Below, one piece after another: positions 1-12,010 of a stretch of DNA of 64,000 nucleotides (the first letter of the stretch is position 1; each line of letters starts with the position of its first letter). The stretch spans positions 9,794,586 to 9,858,585 of the forward strand of contig NC_019860.2 in the NCBI RefSeq assembly GCF_002234675.1, read 5' to 3'. A program made the position numbers and the translations under genes. This DNA comes from Oryzias latipes (Eukaryota > Chordata > Actinopteri > Beloniformes > Adrianichthyidae). The notes beneath the pieces were generated by a model. The model ran no database searches and was not told the origin of the DNA. It saw only the letters and a list, made by a program, of their open reading frames with translations.

Positions 1-180
1 GAATTTGCTGATGAAATGGCTGCATTGTCCTGGAAAATCTTGAAAAGTAAAAGGATAAAAAGTCAAAGCTTATGAGTAACCCCACCTGAAAGAAAATTCT
101 TCCATTTACAAAATATAATTGAGTTAGTCGAACTGAATTCTATCAAGAAAGGCAAGGTAAAAAACCATGCAGAAAAAGTC

Positions 181-250
181 AAATGCCGGATTCGAACTCA
201 GAACCTCAATATTATAAACCCACTTACTTAGCCGCTGAGCTAACACTTTT
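181..250 (-). other. tRNA-like sequence in array
   Basis: Read on the minus strand, TAGCTCAGCGGC (231-242) matches a Pol III A box at all but the last base and GTTCGAATC (189-197) fits the B box consensus GWTCRANNC. Spacing is tRNA-like, but the anticodon stem does not pair, so this is a degenerate tRNA or SINE head rather than a working tRNA gene. Confidence 0.6.
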
Positions 251-779
251 GTGATGACAAAATGCAGACAGTATAAATTAATAAGGCCCGTATGTAACTT
301 CCCAATGCATTTTAATAGGGCAAAAATTCCCGGAAAAACTGGAACATCTTAAAAAGTACAAGGATTTGAAAAACCAAAAGTCATAGCAGTAATAAGCTGA
401 AAGAGCTAAACATTTTAAAAGTTGAACGGTTTTAATAGGTTAAAAATTGTAGAAGGAGTTAAGTGCCGAAAAACGGTGGAAGATAGCATAAGAGGAAAAC
501 AAATGTAACACTAGAAGGAGCTGCATTTCCAGAAGAAAATGCAGGGTTGAATGCTGTACTGCTGAATGAAAGCTGAATTAGCTGAAGAAATGGCTTAACT
601 GTACTGGGAAAACCTTGAAAAGTTAAATGTGCAAAAGTCCTAGCAGGAATAAGATGAAAAAGTTGAACATTGTAATAGTAGAATGGCTGAAATAGGTCAA
701 AGTTTGTAGAAGGAGTTAAGCATTAAAGCTGAAATTGTTGAAAAAATGGCTGAAGTGTTGAAAATTTGAAGAAGTTGCT

Positions 780-1300
780 AAAATGGCTAAAAGTACTAGC
801 ATTGGAATCAGCATCATCAACTGACTCCAAAAAACACGTTGTTTGAGAGTATTATATTGGTAAAAGCTACATGTTCTAAGTTGATAGAAAATCCACTCTT
901 TTCAAAATGGCGGCTTTTCTATTGATTTTATCTCCATAGCAACCATTTTATGTTTGGGTCGCCTGGAGATGAGGAACAAATCAACGTCGGTTTCAGATGA
1001 ATCGGAAAAAGTAAATTTTTGGACGTCCTTAGCAACGAGCTTTGTTTGCTAACCACGCCCACATTCCTTATATGTCCAGATCCAGTGAATTTCAATCTGT
1101 TCAGTTCCAGCCATGGATGAAGTTTATTGCAACATTTGCTTCAGATTTTGTCAAAAAATGCCCACCAAACAGTAGGTTGTGTTGCCATCCCATAATAATT
1201 TCAAAACTTATGTTGAAGTCCAAAGCCTTGTGAGCATTTCAATGTTTGAACGGTGCCTCTAGCTGAAAGCTTGTTAAAGTTATAATGCTTGAAAGCAACA
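780..1300. repeat. Leader cassette (first of 11 copies)
   Basis: This cassette contains, in order, the string CAAAATGGCGGC, CCATAGCAACC, a GACGTC motif, CTTAGCAACG and CCACGCCCAC, then a diverged relative of the 339-bp monomer. Other copies are recognised by CCACGCCCAC near 3900, 5838, 8676, 12892, 14672, 20719, 22616, 23631, 27548 and 29252. The copy near 22616 and the one near 12892 are the most diverged. The motifs look like vertebrate promoter elements (YY1, RFX half-site, CRE half-site, KLF/Sp), which is inference from consensus only. Confidence 0.85.
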
Positions 1301-1307
1301 AAGGTTT

Positions 1308-2823
1308 TCAAAGATTCTCCATGTATTTAAATGAAGCAAAAATCTTGGAAAATCCTGGAAAATCTTGGAATATCTCGAAAAGTTCAAAGATTTGAAAGAC
1401 TAAAAGTCGTAGCTGAAAGGAATAAGCTGAAAGGGTTGAACATTGTAATAGTAGAAGGATTAAAATAGGTGAAAGTTTGAAGAAGTTTAAAATTGCCTCA
1501 CATTTTGGCACAAAATGGCCGCCAAACTGTAGGTGGTGTTGCCATCCCATAATAATTTTGAACCTTATGTTGAAGTCCAAAACCTTGTGAACATTTCAAT
1601 ATTTGAACGGTGTCTCTAGCCAAAAGAATGTTAAAGTTACAATTGTTTAAAAAAGCAAAGGTGTGGCCAATGGAGCAAAAACATTGGAAGATCCTGGAAA
1701 ATCTTGGAATATCTTGAAAAGTTCAAAGATTTGAAAGACTAAAAGTCGTAGCTGAAAGGAATAAGCTGAAAGGGGTTGAATATTGTAATAGTAGAAGGAT
1801 TAAAATACGTGAAAGTTTGAAGAAGTTTAAAATTGCCTTACATTTTGGCACAAAATGGCCGCCAAACTGTAGGTGGTGTTGCCATCCCATAATAATTTTG
1901 AACCTTATGTTGAAATCCAAAACCTTGTGAACATTTCAATATTTGAACGGTGTCTCTAGCCAAAAGAATGTTAAAGTTATAATTGTTTAAAAAAGCAAAG
2001 GTGTGGCCAATGGAGCAAAAACATTGGAAAATCTGGGAATATCCGGGAATATCTGGAAAAGTTCTAAGATTTGACGGACCAAAAGTCATAGCTGAAAGGA
2101 ATAAGATGAAAGGGTTGAACATTGTAATAGTAGAATGGTAAAAATAGGTGAAAGTTTGAAGAAGTTTAAAATTGCCTCACATTTTGGCACAAAATGGCCG
2201 CCAAACTGTAGGTGGTGTTGCCATCCCATAATAATTTTTAATCCTTATGTTGAAGTCCAAAACCTTGTGAAAATTTCAATATTTGAACGGTGTCTCTAGC
2301 CAAAATAATGTTAAAGTTACAATTGTTTAAAGAAGCAAAGGTGTGGCCAATGGAGCAAAAACATTGGAAAATCTGGGAATATCCGGGAATATCTGGAAAA
2401 GTTCAAGTATTTGAAGGACCAAAAGTCATAGCTGAAAGGAATAAGCTGAAAGGGTTGAACATTGTAATAGTAGAATGGTAAAAATAGGTGAAAGTTTGAA
2501 GAAGTTTAAAATTGCCTCACATTTTGGCACAAAATGGCCGCCAAACTGTAGGTGGTGTTGCCATCCCATAATAATTTTGAGCCTTATGTTGAAGTCCAAA
2601 ACCTTGTGAACATTTCAATATTTGAACGGTGTCTCTAGCCAAAACAATGTTAAAGTTACAATTGTTTAAAGAAGCAAAGGTGTGGCCAATGGAGCAAAAA
2701 GATTGGAAAATTCAGGAATATCCGGGAATAAATGGAAAAATTCAGGGATTTGAACGACCAAAATGTCATAGCTTGAATAAGATGAAAGAGCTGAACATTT
2801 TCATAGTCGAACGGTTAAAATAG
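1308..2823. repeat. 339-bp monomer run, four copies
   Basis: Four monomers are anchored by the string GGTGGTGTTGCCATCCC at about 339-bp spacing (near 1530, 1870, 2210 and 2549). Each monomer carries a one-per-unit open frame on each strand, which reflects repeat conservation rather than coding. The run ends in the spacer that leads to the triple hairpin block at about 3090-3245. Confidence 0.9.
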
Positions 2824-3074
2824 GTGAAAAATTGTAGAAGGAGTTTAACTGTGAACTTCTGAACGAAAAATTCTCCATGTATTTCAATGGAGCAAAAATT
2901 CCCGGAAAAACTGGAATATCTTAAAAAGTAAAAGGATTTGAAAAACCAAAAGTCATAGCAGGAATAAGCTGAAAGAGCTGAACATTTTAAAAGTTGAATG
3001 GTTAAAATGGGTTAAAAATTGTAGAAGTAGTTAAACGCCAAAAAACGGCGGAAGATACTATAAGATACGATAAT

Positions 3075-3245
3075 AATAAATAAAGAGAAACAGGAAAACA
3101 AAGGGTTGAATGCTTTACAGCATTCAACCAATAAAGAGAAACAGGAAAACAAAGGGTTGAATGCTTTACAGCATTCAACCAATAATAATAAATAAAGAGA
3201 AACAGGAAAACAAAGGGTTGAATGCTTTATAGCATTCAACCAATA
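3075..3245. repeat. Hairpin minisatellite, three units
   Basis: Three tandem units of about 51-60 bp each contain AATAAAGAGAAACAGG followed by a perfect inverted repeat, GGTTGAATGC and GCATTCAACC, around a TTTACA or TTTATA loop. The same unit recurs singly near 5267, 8111, 10047, 16727, 17337 and 20157, doubled at 25318-25422, and tripled at 28560-28708 and 30236-30372, about 17 units in all. Confidence 0.9.
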
Positions 3246-4139
3246 ACTAGAAGAGGCTGCATTTCCAGAAGAAAATGCAGGGTTGAATGCTGTATTGCTG
3301 AATGAAAGCTGAATTTGCTAAAGAAATGGCTGAACAAAGCTGGAAGAGCTCAACATTTTAAACGTAGAATGGTCAAAGTGGGTAAAAAACTGTATAAGAA
3401 GTTAAGCTATAAGATTTCTTATGTATTTTAATGAAGCAAAAATCCTCGAATATCTTTAAAAGTTCAAAGATTTGAGAAAAAAAGTCATAGCGGGAATAAG
3501 CTAAAAAAGTTGAACATTGTAATAGTAGAATGGCTAAAATAGGTCAAAATTTGTAGAAGGAGTTAAGCATGAAAGCTGAAATTGTTGAAAAAATGGCTGA
3601 ACTTTTGAAAATTTGAAGATGTTGCTAAAATGGCTAAAAGTGCTAGCATTGGAATCAGCATCATCAACTGACTCCAAAAAACATTATTGTTTGAGAGTAT
3701 CATATTGGTCAAAGCTACATGTTCTAAGTTGATAAAAAATCCAGTCTTTTCAAAATGGCGGCTTTTCTATTGATTTTATCTCCATAGCAACCATTTTATG
3801 TTTGGGTCGCCTGGAGATGAGGAACAAATCAACGTTGGTTTCAGATGAATCGGAAAAAGTAAACTTTTGGACGTCCTTAGCAACGAACTTTGTTTGCTAA
3901 CCACGCCCACATTCCTTATATGTCCAGATCCAGTGAATTTCAATATGTTCAGTTCCAGCCATGGATGACGTTTATTGCAATATTTTCTTCAGATTTTGTC
4001 AAAAAATGCCCACCAAACAGTAGGTTGTGTTGCCATCCCATAATAATTTCAAAACGTATGTTGAAGTCCAAAGCCTTGTGAGCATTTCAATGTTTGAACG
4101 GTGCCTCTAGCTGAAAGCATGTTAAAGTTATAATGCTTG

Positions 4140-4980
4140 AAAGCAACAAAGGTTTTCAAGGATTCTCCATGTATTTAAATGAAGCAAAAATCTTGGAAAA
4201 TCATGGAAAATCATGGAATATCTTGAAAAGTGCAAACATTTGAAAGACTAAAAGTCGTAGCTGAATGGAATAAGCTGAAAGGGTTGAACATTGTAATACT
4301 AGAATGGTAAAAATAGGTGAAAGTTTGAAGAAGTTTAAAATTGCCTCACATTTTGGCACAAAATGGCCGCCAAACTGTAGGTGGTGTTGCCATCCCATAA
4401 TAATTTTGAACCTTATGTTGAAGTCCAAAACCTTGTGAACATTTCAATATTTGAACGGTTTCTCTAGCCAAAAGAATATTAAAGTTACAATTGTTTAAAG
4501 AAGCAAAGGTGTGGCCAATGGAGCAAAAACATTGGAAAATCTGGGAATCTCCGGGAATATCTGGAAAAGTTCAAAGATTTGAAGGACAAAAGTCATAGCT
4601 GAAAGGAATAAGATGAAAGGGTTGAACATTGTAATAGTAGAATGGTAAAAATAGGTGAAAGTTTGAAGAAGTTTAAAATTGCCTCACATTTTGGCACAAA
4701 ATGGCCGCCAAACTGTAGGTGGTGTTGCCATCCCATAATAATTTTGAGCCTTATGTTGAAGTCCAAAACCTTGTGAACATTTCAATATTTGAACGGTGTC
4801 TCTAGCCAAAAGAATGTTAAAGTTACAATTGTTTAAAGAAGCAAAGGTGTGGCCAATGGAGCAAAAAGATTGGAAAATTCAGGAATATCCGGGAATAAAT
4901 GGAAAAGTTCAGGGATTTGAAGGACAAAATGTCATAGCTAGAATAAGATGAAAGAGCTGAACATTTTCATAGTCGAACGG
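4140..4980. repeat. 339-bp monomer run, two copies
   Basis: Two monomers follow the leader cassette at 3640-4130. A single-base loss in the second changes GGACCAAAAG to GGACAAAAG. The run passes into the spacer and hinge at about 5215-5345, where the A-tract is followed by one hairpin unit. Confidence 0.85.
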
Positions 4981-6089
4981 TTAAAATAGGTGAAAAATTG
5001 TAGAAGGAGTTTAACTGTGAACTTCTGAACGAAAAATTCTCCATGTATTTCAATGGAGCAAAATTCCGGGAAAACCTGGAATATCTTAAAAAGTAAAAGG
5101 ATTTGAAAAACCAAAAGTCATAGCACAAATAAGCAGAAAGAGCTGAACATTTTAAAAGTTGAATGGTTACAATCGGTTAAAAATTGTAAAAGGAGTTAAG
5201 CGGCGAAAAACGGCGGAAGATAGGTGTAAAGAATAAAAAAAAAAAATAAAGAGAAACAGGAAAACAAAGGGTTGAATGCTTTACAGCATTCAACCAACTA
5301 GAAGGAGCTGCATTTCCAGAAGAAAATGCAGGGTTGAATGCTGTACTGCTGAATGAAAGCTGAATTAGCTGAAGAAATGGCTGAACTGTACTGGAAGAAC
5401 CATGAAAAGTTAAAGGTGCAAAAGTCGTAGCAGGAATAAGCTGAAAAAGTTGAACATTGTAATAGTAGAATGGCTGAAATAGGTCAAAATTTGTAGGACT
5501 TAAGCATGCAAGCTGAAATTGTTGAAAAAATGGCTGAATTGTTGAAAATTTGAAGATATTGCTAAAATGGCTAAAAGTACTAGCATTGGAATCAGCATCA
5601 TCAACTGACTCCAAAAAACACGTTGTTTGAGAGTATTATATTGGTAAAAGCTACATGTTCTAAGTTGATAGAAAATCCACTCTTTTCAAAATGGCGGCTT
5701 TTCTATTGATTTTATCTCCATAGCAACCATTTTATGTTTGGGTCGCCTGGAGATGAGGAACAAATCAACGTCGGTTTCAGACAAATCGGAAAAAGTAAAC
5801 TTTTGGACGTCCTTAGCAACGAGCTTTGTTTGCTAACCACGCCCACATTCCTTATATGTCCAGATCCAGTGAATTTCAATATGTTCAGTTCCAGCCATGG
5901 ATGAAGTTTATTGCAACATTTGCTTCAGATTTTGTCAAAAAATGCCCACCAAACAGTAGGTTGGGTTGCCATCCCATAATAATTTCAAAACGTATGTTGA
6001 AGTCCAAAGCCTTGTGAGCATTTCAATGTTCGAACGGTGCCTCTAGCTGAAAGCTTGTTAAAGTTATAATGCTTGAAAGCAACAAAGGT

Positions 6090-7250
6090 TTTCAAGGATT
6101 CTCCATGTATTTAAATTAAGCAAAAGTCTTGGAAAATCCTGGAAAATCTTGGAATATCTTGAAAAGTTCAAAGATTTGAAAGACTAAAAGTCGTAGCTGA
6201 AAGGAATAAGCTGAAAGGGTTGAACATTGTAATAGTAGAATGGTAAAAATAGGTGAAAGTTTGAAGAAGTTTAAAATTGCCTCACATTTTGGCACAAAAT
6301 GGCCGCCAAACTGTAGGTGGTGTTGCCATCCCATAATAATTTTGAACTTTATGTTGAAGTCCAAAACCTTGTGAACATTTCAATATTTGAACGGTGTCTC
6401 TAGCCAAAAGAATGTTAAAGTTACAATTGTTTAAAGAAGCAAAGGTGTGGCCAATGGAGCAAAAACATTGGAAAATCTGGGAATATCCGGGAATATCTGG
6501 AAAAGTTCAAAGATTTGAAGGACCAAAGGTCATAGCTGAAAGGAATAAGATGAAAGGGTTGAACATTGTAATAGTAGAATGGTAAAAATAGGTGAAAATT
6601 TGAAGAAGTTTAAAATTGCCTCACATTTTGGCACAAAATGGCCGCCAAACTGTAGGTGGTGTTGCCATCCCATAATAATTTTGAACCTTATGTTGAAGTC
6701 CAAAACCTTGTGAACATTTCAATATTTGAACGGTGTCTCTAGCCAAAAGAATGTTAAAGTTACAATTGTTTAAAGAAGCAAAGGTGTGGCCAATGGAGCA
6801 AAAACATTGGAAAATCTGGGAATATCCGGGAATATCTGGAAAAGTTCAAAGATTTGAAGGACCAAAGGTCATAGCTGAAAGGAATAAGATGAAAGGGTTG
6901 AACATTGTAATAGTAGAATGGTAAAAATAGGTGAAAGTTTGAAGAAGTTTAAAATTGCCTCACATTTTGGCACAAAATGGCCGCCAAACTGTAGGTGGTG
7001 TTGCCATCCCATAATAATTTTGAGCCTTATGTTGAAGTCCAAAGCCTTGTGAACATTTAAATGTTTGAACGGTGTCTCTAGCCAAAAGAATGTTAAAGTT
7101 ACAATTGTTTAAAGAAGCAAAGGTGTGGCCAATGGAGCAAAATAATTGGAAAATCCGGGAATATCCGGGAATATCTGGAAAAGTTCAGGGATTTGAAGGA
7201 CAAAATGTCATAGCTAGAATAAGATGAAAGAGCTGAACATTTTCATAGTC
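6090..7250. repeat. 339-bp monomer run, three copies
   Basis: Three monomers follow the leader at about 5580-6080. Two neighbours (6394-6732 and 6733-7071) are almost identical, which indicates very recent local duplication or conversion. From about 6950 onward the sequence is also copied 12044 bp downstream. Confidence 0.9.
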
Positions 7251-10020
7251 GAACGGTTAAAATAGGTGAAAAATTGTAGAAGGAGTTTAGCTGTGAACTT
7301 CTGCACGAAAAATTCTCCATGTATTTCAATGGAGCAAAAATTCCCGGAAAACCTGGAATATCTTAAAAAGTAAAAGGATTTGAAAAACCAAAAGTCATAG
7401 CACAAATAAGCAGAAAGAGCTGAACATTTTAAAAGTTGAATGGTTACAATCGGTTAAAAATTGTAGAAGGAGTTAAGCGGCGAAAAACGGCGGAAGATAG
7501 GTGTAAAGAATAAAAAAAATAATAACTAGAAGGAGCTGCATTTCCAGAAGAAAATGCAGGGTTGAATGCTGTATTGCTGAAAGAAAGCTTAATTTGTAAA
7601 AGAAATGGCTGAACTGAGCTGAAAGAGCTCAAAATTTTAAAAGTAAAATGGTTAAAAAAGGTGAAAACCTGTAAAAAAGGTTAAGCACAAGAATTCCCTA
7701 TGTATTTTAATGGAGCAAAAATCCTGCAAAATCTTGGAATATCTTAAAAATTTTAATGATTTGAATGACCAAAAGTAATATCTGTAATAAGTTGAAAGAG
7801 TTGAACATTTCAAAAGGTGAATGGTAGAAAAATTTCAAGTGTCCGAACCGGGTGTCGATCCGGGAACCTCTTGCACCATAACTTTCCAATGCATTTTAAT
7901 AGGGCAAAAATTCCCGGAAAAACTGGAATATCTTAAAAAGTACAAGGATTAGAAGTACCAAAAGTCATAGCAATAATAAGCTGAAAGAGCTGAACATTTT
8001 AAAAGTTGAATGGTAAAAATAGGTTAAAAATTGTAGAAGTAGTTAGGTGTCAAAAAGCGGCGGAAGATAGTATAAATAATAATAATAAATAAAGAGAAAC
8101 AGGAAAACAAAGGGTTGAATGCTTTATAGCATTCAACCAACTAGAAGGAGCTGCATTTCCAGAAGAAAATGCAGGGTTGAATGCTGTACTGCTGAATGAA
8201 AGCTGAATTAGCTGAAGAAATGGCTGAACTGTACTGGAAGAACCATGAAAAGTTAAAGGTGCAAAAGTCCTAGCAGGAATAAGCTGAAAAAGTTGAACAT
8301 TGTAATAGTAATATGGCTGAAATAGGTCAAAATTTGTAGGACTTAAGCATGAAAGCTGAAATTGTTGAAAAAATAGCTGAATTGTTGAAAATTTGAAGAT
8401 GTTGCTAAAATGGCTAAAAGTTCTAGCATTGGAATCAGCATCAACTGACTCCAAAAAACACGATCTTTGAGAGTATTATATTGGTAAAAGCTACATGTTC
8501 AAAGTTGATAGAAAATCCACTCTTTTCAAAATGCCGGCTTTCTATTAATTTTATCTCCATAGCAACCATTTTATGTTTGGGTCGCCTGGGGATGACGAAC
8601 CAATCGACGTCAGTTTCAGACAAATCGGAAAAAGTAAACTTTTGGACGTCCTTAGCAACGAAGTTTGTTTGCTAACCACGCCCACATTCCTTATATGTCC
8701 AGATCCAGTGAATTTCAATATGTTCAGTTCCAGCCATGGATGAAGTTTATTGCAACATTTGCTTCAGATTTTGTCAAAAAATGCCCACCAAACAGTAGGT
8801 TGTGTTGCCATCCCATAATAATTTCAAAACGTATGTTGAAGTCCAAAGCCTTGTGAGCATTTCAATGTTTGAACGGTGCCTCTAGCTGAAAGCTTGTTAA
8901 AGTTATAATGCTTGAAAGCAACAAAGGTTTTCAAGGATTCTCCATGTATTTAAATGAAGCAAAAATCTTGAAAAATCCTGGAAAATCTTGGAATATCTTG
9001 AAAAGTTCAAAGATTTGAAAGACTAAAAGTCGTAGCTGAAAGGAATAAGCTGAAAGGGTTGAACATTGTAATAGTAGAAGGATTAAAATACATGAAAGTT
9101 TGAAGAAGTTTAAAATTGCCTCACATTTTGGCACAAAATGGCCGCCAAATTGTAGGTGGTGTTGCCATCCCATAATAATTTTGAACCTTATGTTGAAGTC
9201 CAAAACCTTGTGAACATTTCAATATTTGAACGGTGTCTCTAGCCAAAAGAATGTTAAAGTTACAATTGTTTAAAAAAGCAAAGGTGTGGCCAATGGAGAA
9301 AAAACATTGGAAAATCTGGGAATATCCGGGAATATCTGGAAAAGTTCAAGGATTTGAAGGACCAAAAGTCATAGCTGAAAGGAATAAGCTGAAAGGGTTG
9401 AACATTGTAATAGTAGAATGGTAAAAATAGGTGAAAGTTTGAAGAAGTTAAAATTGCCTCACATTTTGGCACAAAATGGCCGCCAAACTGTAGGTGGTGT
9501 TGCCATCCCATAATAATTTTGAGCCTTATGTTGAAGTCCAAAACCTTGTGAACATTTCAATATTTGAACGGTGTCTCTAGCCAAAAGAATGTTAAAGTTA
9601 CAATTGTTTAAAGAAGCAAAGGTGTGGCCAATGGAGCAAAAACATTGGAAAATCTGGGAATATCCAGGAATATCTGGAAAAGTTCAAGGATTTGAAGGAC
9701 CAAAAGTCATAGCTGAAAGGAATAAGATGAAAGGGTTGAACATTTTCATAGTCGAACGGTTAAAATAGGTGAAAAATTGTACAAGGAGTTTAACTGTGAA
9801 CTTCTGAACGAAAAATTCTCCATGTATTTCAATGGAGCAAAAATTCCCGGAAAACCTGGAATATCTTAAAAAGTAAAAGGATTTGAAAAACCAAAAGTCA
9901 TAGCACAAATAAGCAGAAAGAGCTGAACATTTTAAAAGTTGAATGGTTACAATCGGTTAAAAATTGTAGAAGGAGTTAAGCGGCGAAAAACGGCGGAAGA
10001 TAGGTGTAAAGAATAAAAAA
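6950..10020. repeat. Duplicated segment B, copy 1
   Basis: About 3.07 kb matches 18994-22064 at a constant 12044-bp offset with only occasional single-base differences. The match stops in the A-tract after GTGTAAAGAATAAAA. Confidence 0.9.
8930..9770. repeat. 339-bp monomer run, two copies
   Basis: Two monomers lie inside the 6950-10020 segment that is duplicated at 18994-22064. The first has the variant CCAAATTGTAGG in place of CCAAACTGTAGG, and the same variant is present in the distant copy near 21190, supporting a block copy. Confidence 0.9.
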
Positions 10021-10249
10021 AATAAATAAAGAGAAACAGGAAAACAAAGGGTTGAATGCTTTACAGCATTCAACCAACTAGAAGGAGCTGCATTTCCAGA
10101 AGAAAATGCAGGGTTGAATGCTGTATTGCTGAAAGAAAGCTTAATGTGTAAAATAAATGGCTGAACTGAGCTGAAAGAGATCAACATTTTAAAAGTAAAA
10201 TGGTTAAAAAAAGTAAAAACCTGTAAAAGAGGTTAAGCACAAGAATTCC

Positions 10250-11390
10250 CTATGGATTTTAATGGAGCAAAAATCCTGGAAAATCTTGGAATATCTTGAA
10301 AAGTTCAAAGATTTGAAAGACTAAAAGTCGTAGCTGATAGGAATAAGCTGAAAGGGTTGAACATTGTAATAGTAGAAGGATTAAACTACGTGAAAGTTTG
10401 AAGAAGTTTAAAATTGCCTCAAATTTTGGCACAAAATGGCCGCCAAACTGTAGGTGGTGTTGCCATCCCAAAATAATCTTGAACCTTATGTTGAAGTCCA
10501 AAACCTTGTGAACATTTCAATATTTGAACGGTGTCTCTAGCCAAAAGAATGTTAAAGTTACAATTGTTTAAAGAAGCAAAGGTGTGGCCAATGGAGCAAA
10601 AAGATTGGAAAATCTGGCAATATCCGGGAATATCTGGAAAAGTTCAAGGATTTGAAGGACCAAAAGTCATAGCTGAAAGGAATAAGCTGAAAGGGTTGAA
10701 CATTGTAATAGTAGAATGGTAAAAATAGGTGAAAGTTTGAAGAAGTTTAAAATTGCCTCACATTTTGGCACAAAATGGCCGCCAAACTGTAGGTGGTGTT
10801 GCCATCCCATAATAATTTTGAGCCTTATGTTGAAGTCCAAAACCTTGTGAACATTTCAATATTTGAACGGTGTCTCTAGCCAAAAGAATGTTAAAGTTAC
10901 AATTGTTTAAAGAAGCAAAGGTGTGGCCAATGGAGCAAAAACATTGGAAAATCTGGGAATATCCGGGAATATCTGGAAAAGTTCAAAGATGTGAAGGACC
11001 AAAAGTCATAGCTGAAAGGAATAAGCTGAAAGGGTTGAACATTGTAATAGTAGAATGGTAAAAATAGGTGAAAGTTTGAAGAAGTTTAAAATTGCCTCAC
11101 ATTTTGGCACAAAATGGCCGCCAAACTGTAGGTGGTGTTGCCATCCCATAATAATTTTGAACCTTATGTTGAAGTCCAAAACCTTGTGAACATTTCAATA
11201 TTTGAACGGTGTCTCTAGCCAAAAGAATGTTAAAGTTACAATTGTTTAAAGAAGCAAAGGTGTGGCCAATGGAGCAAAAAGATTGGAAAATCCGGGAATA
11301 TCCGGGAATATCTGGAAAAGTTCACGGATTTGAAGGACAAAATGTCATAGCTAGAATAAGATGAAAGAGCTGAACATTTTTATAGTCAAA
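10250..11390. repeat. 339-bp monomer run, three copies (copied twice elsewhere)
   Basis: Three monomers with diagnostic variants (CCCAAAATAATC in the first, AAAGATGTGAAGG in the third) recur as a unit at 17540-18670 and 25600-26730. Sharing of private variants shows block duplication rather than independent amplification. Confidence 0.9.
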
Positions 11391-11689
11391 CGGTTAAAAT
11401 AGGTGAAAAATTGTAGAAGGAGTTTAGCTGTGAACTTCTGCACGAAAAATTCTCCATGTATTTCAATGGAGCAAAAATTCCCGGAAAACCTGGAATATCT
11501 TAAAAAGTAAAAGGATTTGAAAAACCAAAAGTCATAGCACAAATAAGCAGAAAGAGCTGAACATTTTAAAAGTTGAATGGTTACAATCGGTTAAAAATTG
11601 TAGAAGGAGTTAAGCGGCGAAAAACGGCGGAAGATAGGTGTAAAGAATAAAAAAAATAAATAAAGAGAAACAGGAAAACAAGCAATAAT

Positions 11690-12010
11690 AATAATTTGTA
11701 GGACTTAAAATTGCCTCACATTTTGGCACAAAATGGCCGCCAAACTGTAGGTGGTGTTGCCATCCCATAATAATTTTGAGCCTTATGTTGAAGTCCAAAG
11801 CCTTGTGAACATTTAAATGTTTGAACGGTGTCTCTAGCCAAAAGAATGTTAAAGTTACAATTGTTTAAAGAAGCAAAGGTGTGGCCAATGGAGCAAAATA
11901 ATTGGAAAATCCGGGAATATCCGGGAATATCTGGAAAAGTTCAGGGATTTGAAGGACAAAATGTCATAGCTAGAATAAGATGAAAGAGCTGAACATTTTC
12001 ATAGTCGAAC
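11690..12010. repeat. Lone monomer fused to hinge
   Basis: A single monomer begins abruptly after a truncated minisatellite unit and the string AATAATAATTTGTAGGAC. The identical chimeric junction occurs at about 18960-18995, so the fusion predates the 7288-bp-offset duplication. Confidence 0.8.

Larger units (their letters stand above)
1..1640. repeat. Duplicated segment A, copy 1
   Basis: The window start matches 13621-15260 at an offset of 13620-13621 bp with scattered substitutions, including tRNA-like sequence, leader and first monomer. The match is cut by the window edge on the left, so the true unit is longer. Confidence 0.9.

Noticed and set aside
181-250. Functional tRNA gene
   Set aside because: A and B boxes are present but the anticodon stem does not pair and no acceptor stem is visible.
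1042-1233. 63-codon frame in each leader cassette (begins MFANHAHIPY)
   Set aside because: Same reasoning: conserved as DNA within the leader, not shown to be conserved as protein.
3060-3245. CRISPR-like pattern of palindromic repeats with short spacers
   Set aside because: The repeats are adjacent minisatellite units in a vertebrate satellite; the spacers are themselves repetitive and there are no cas genes.
5177-5614. 145-codon minus-strand frame recurring at 8050, 20094 and 23039 (Ser/Phe-rich)
   Set aside because: It spans hinge, hairpin and spacer modules of the satellite and changes its C-terminus with each hinge variant; recurrence follows repeat copying, and composition is low-complexity.
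6394-6585. 63-codon frame present once per 339-bp monomer (begins MSLAKRMLKL)
   Set aside because: Open in most monomers because the monomers are near-identical; substitutions show no visible bias to third positions and there is no start context or family similarity.
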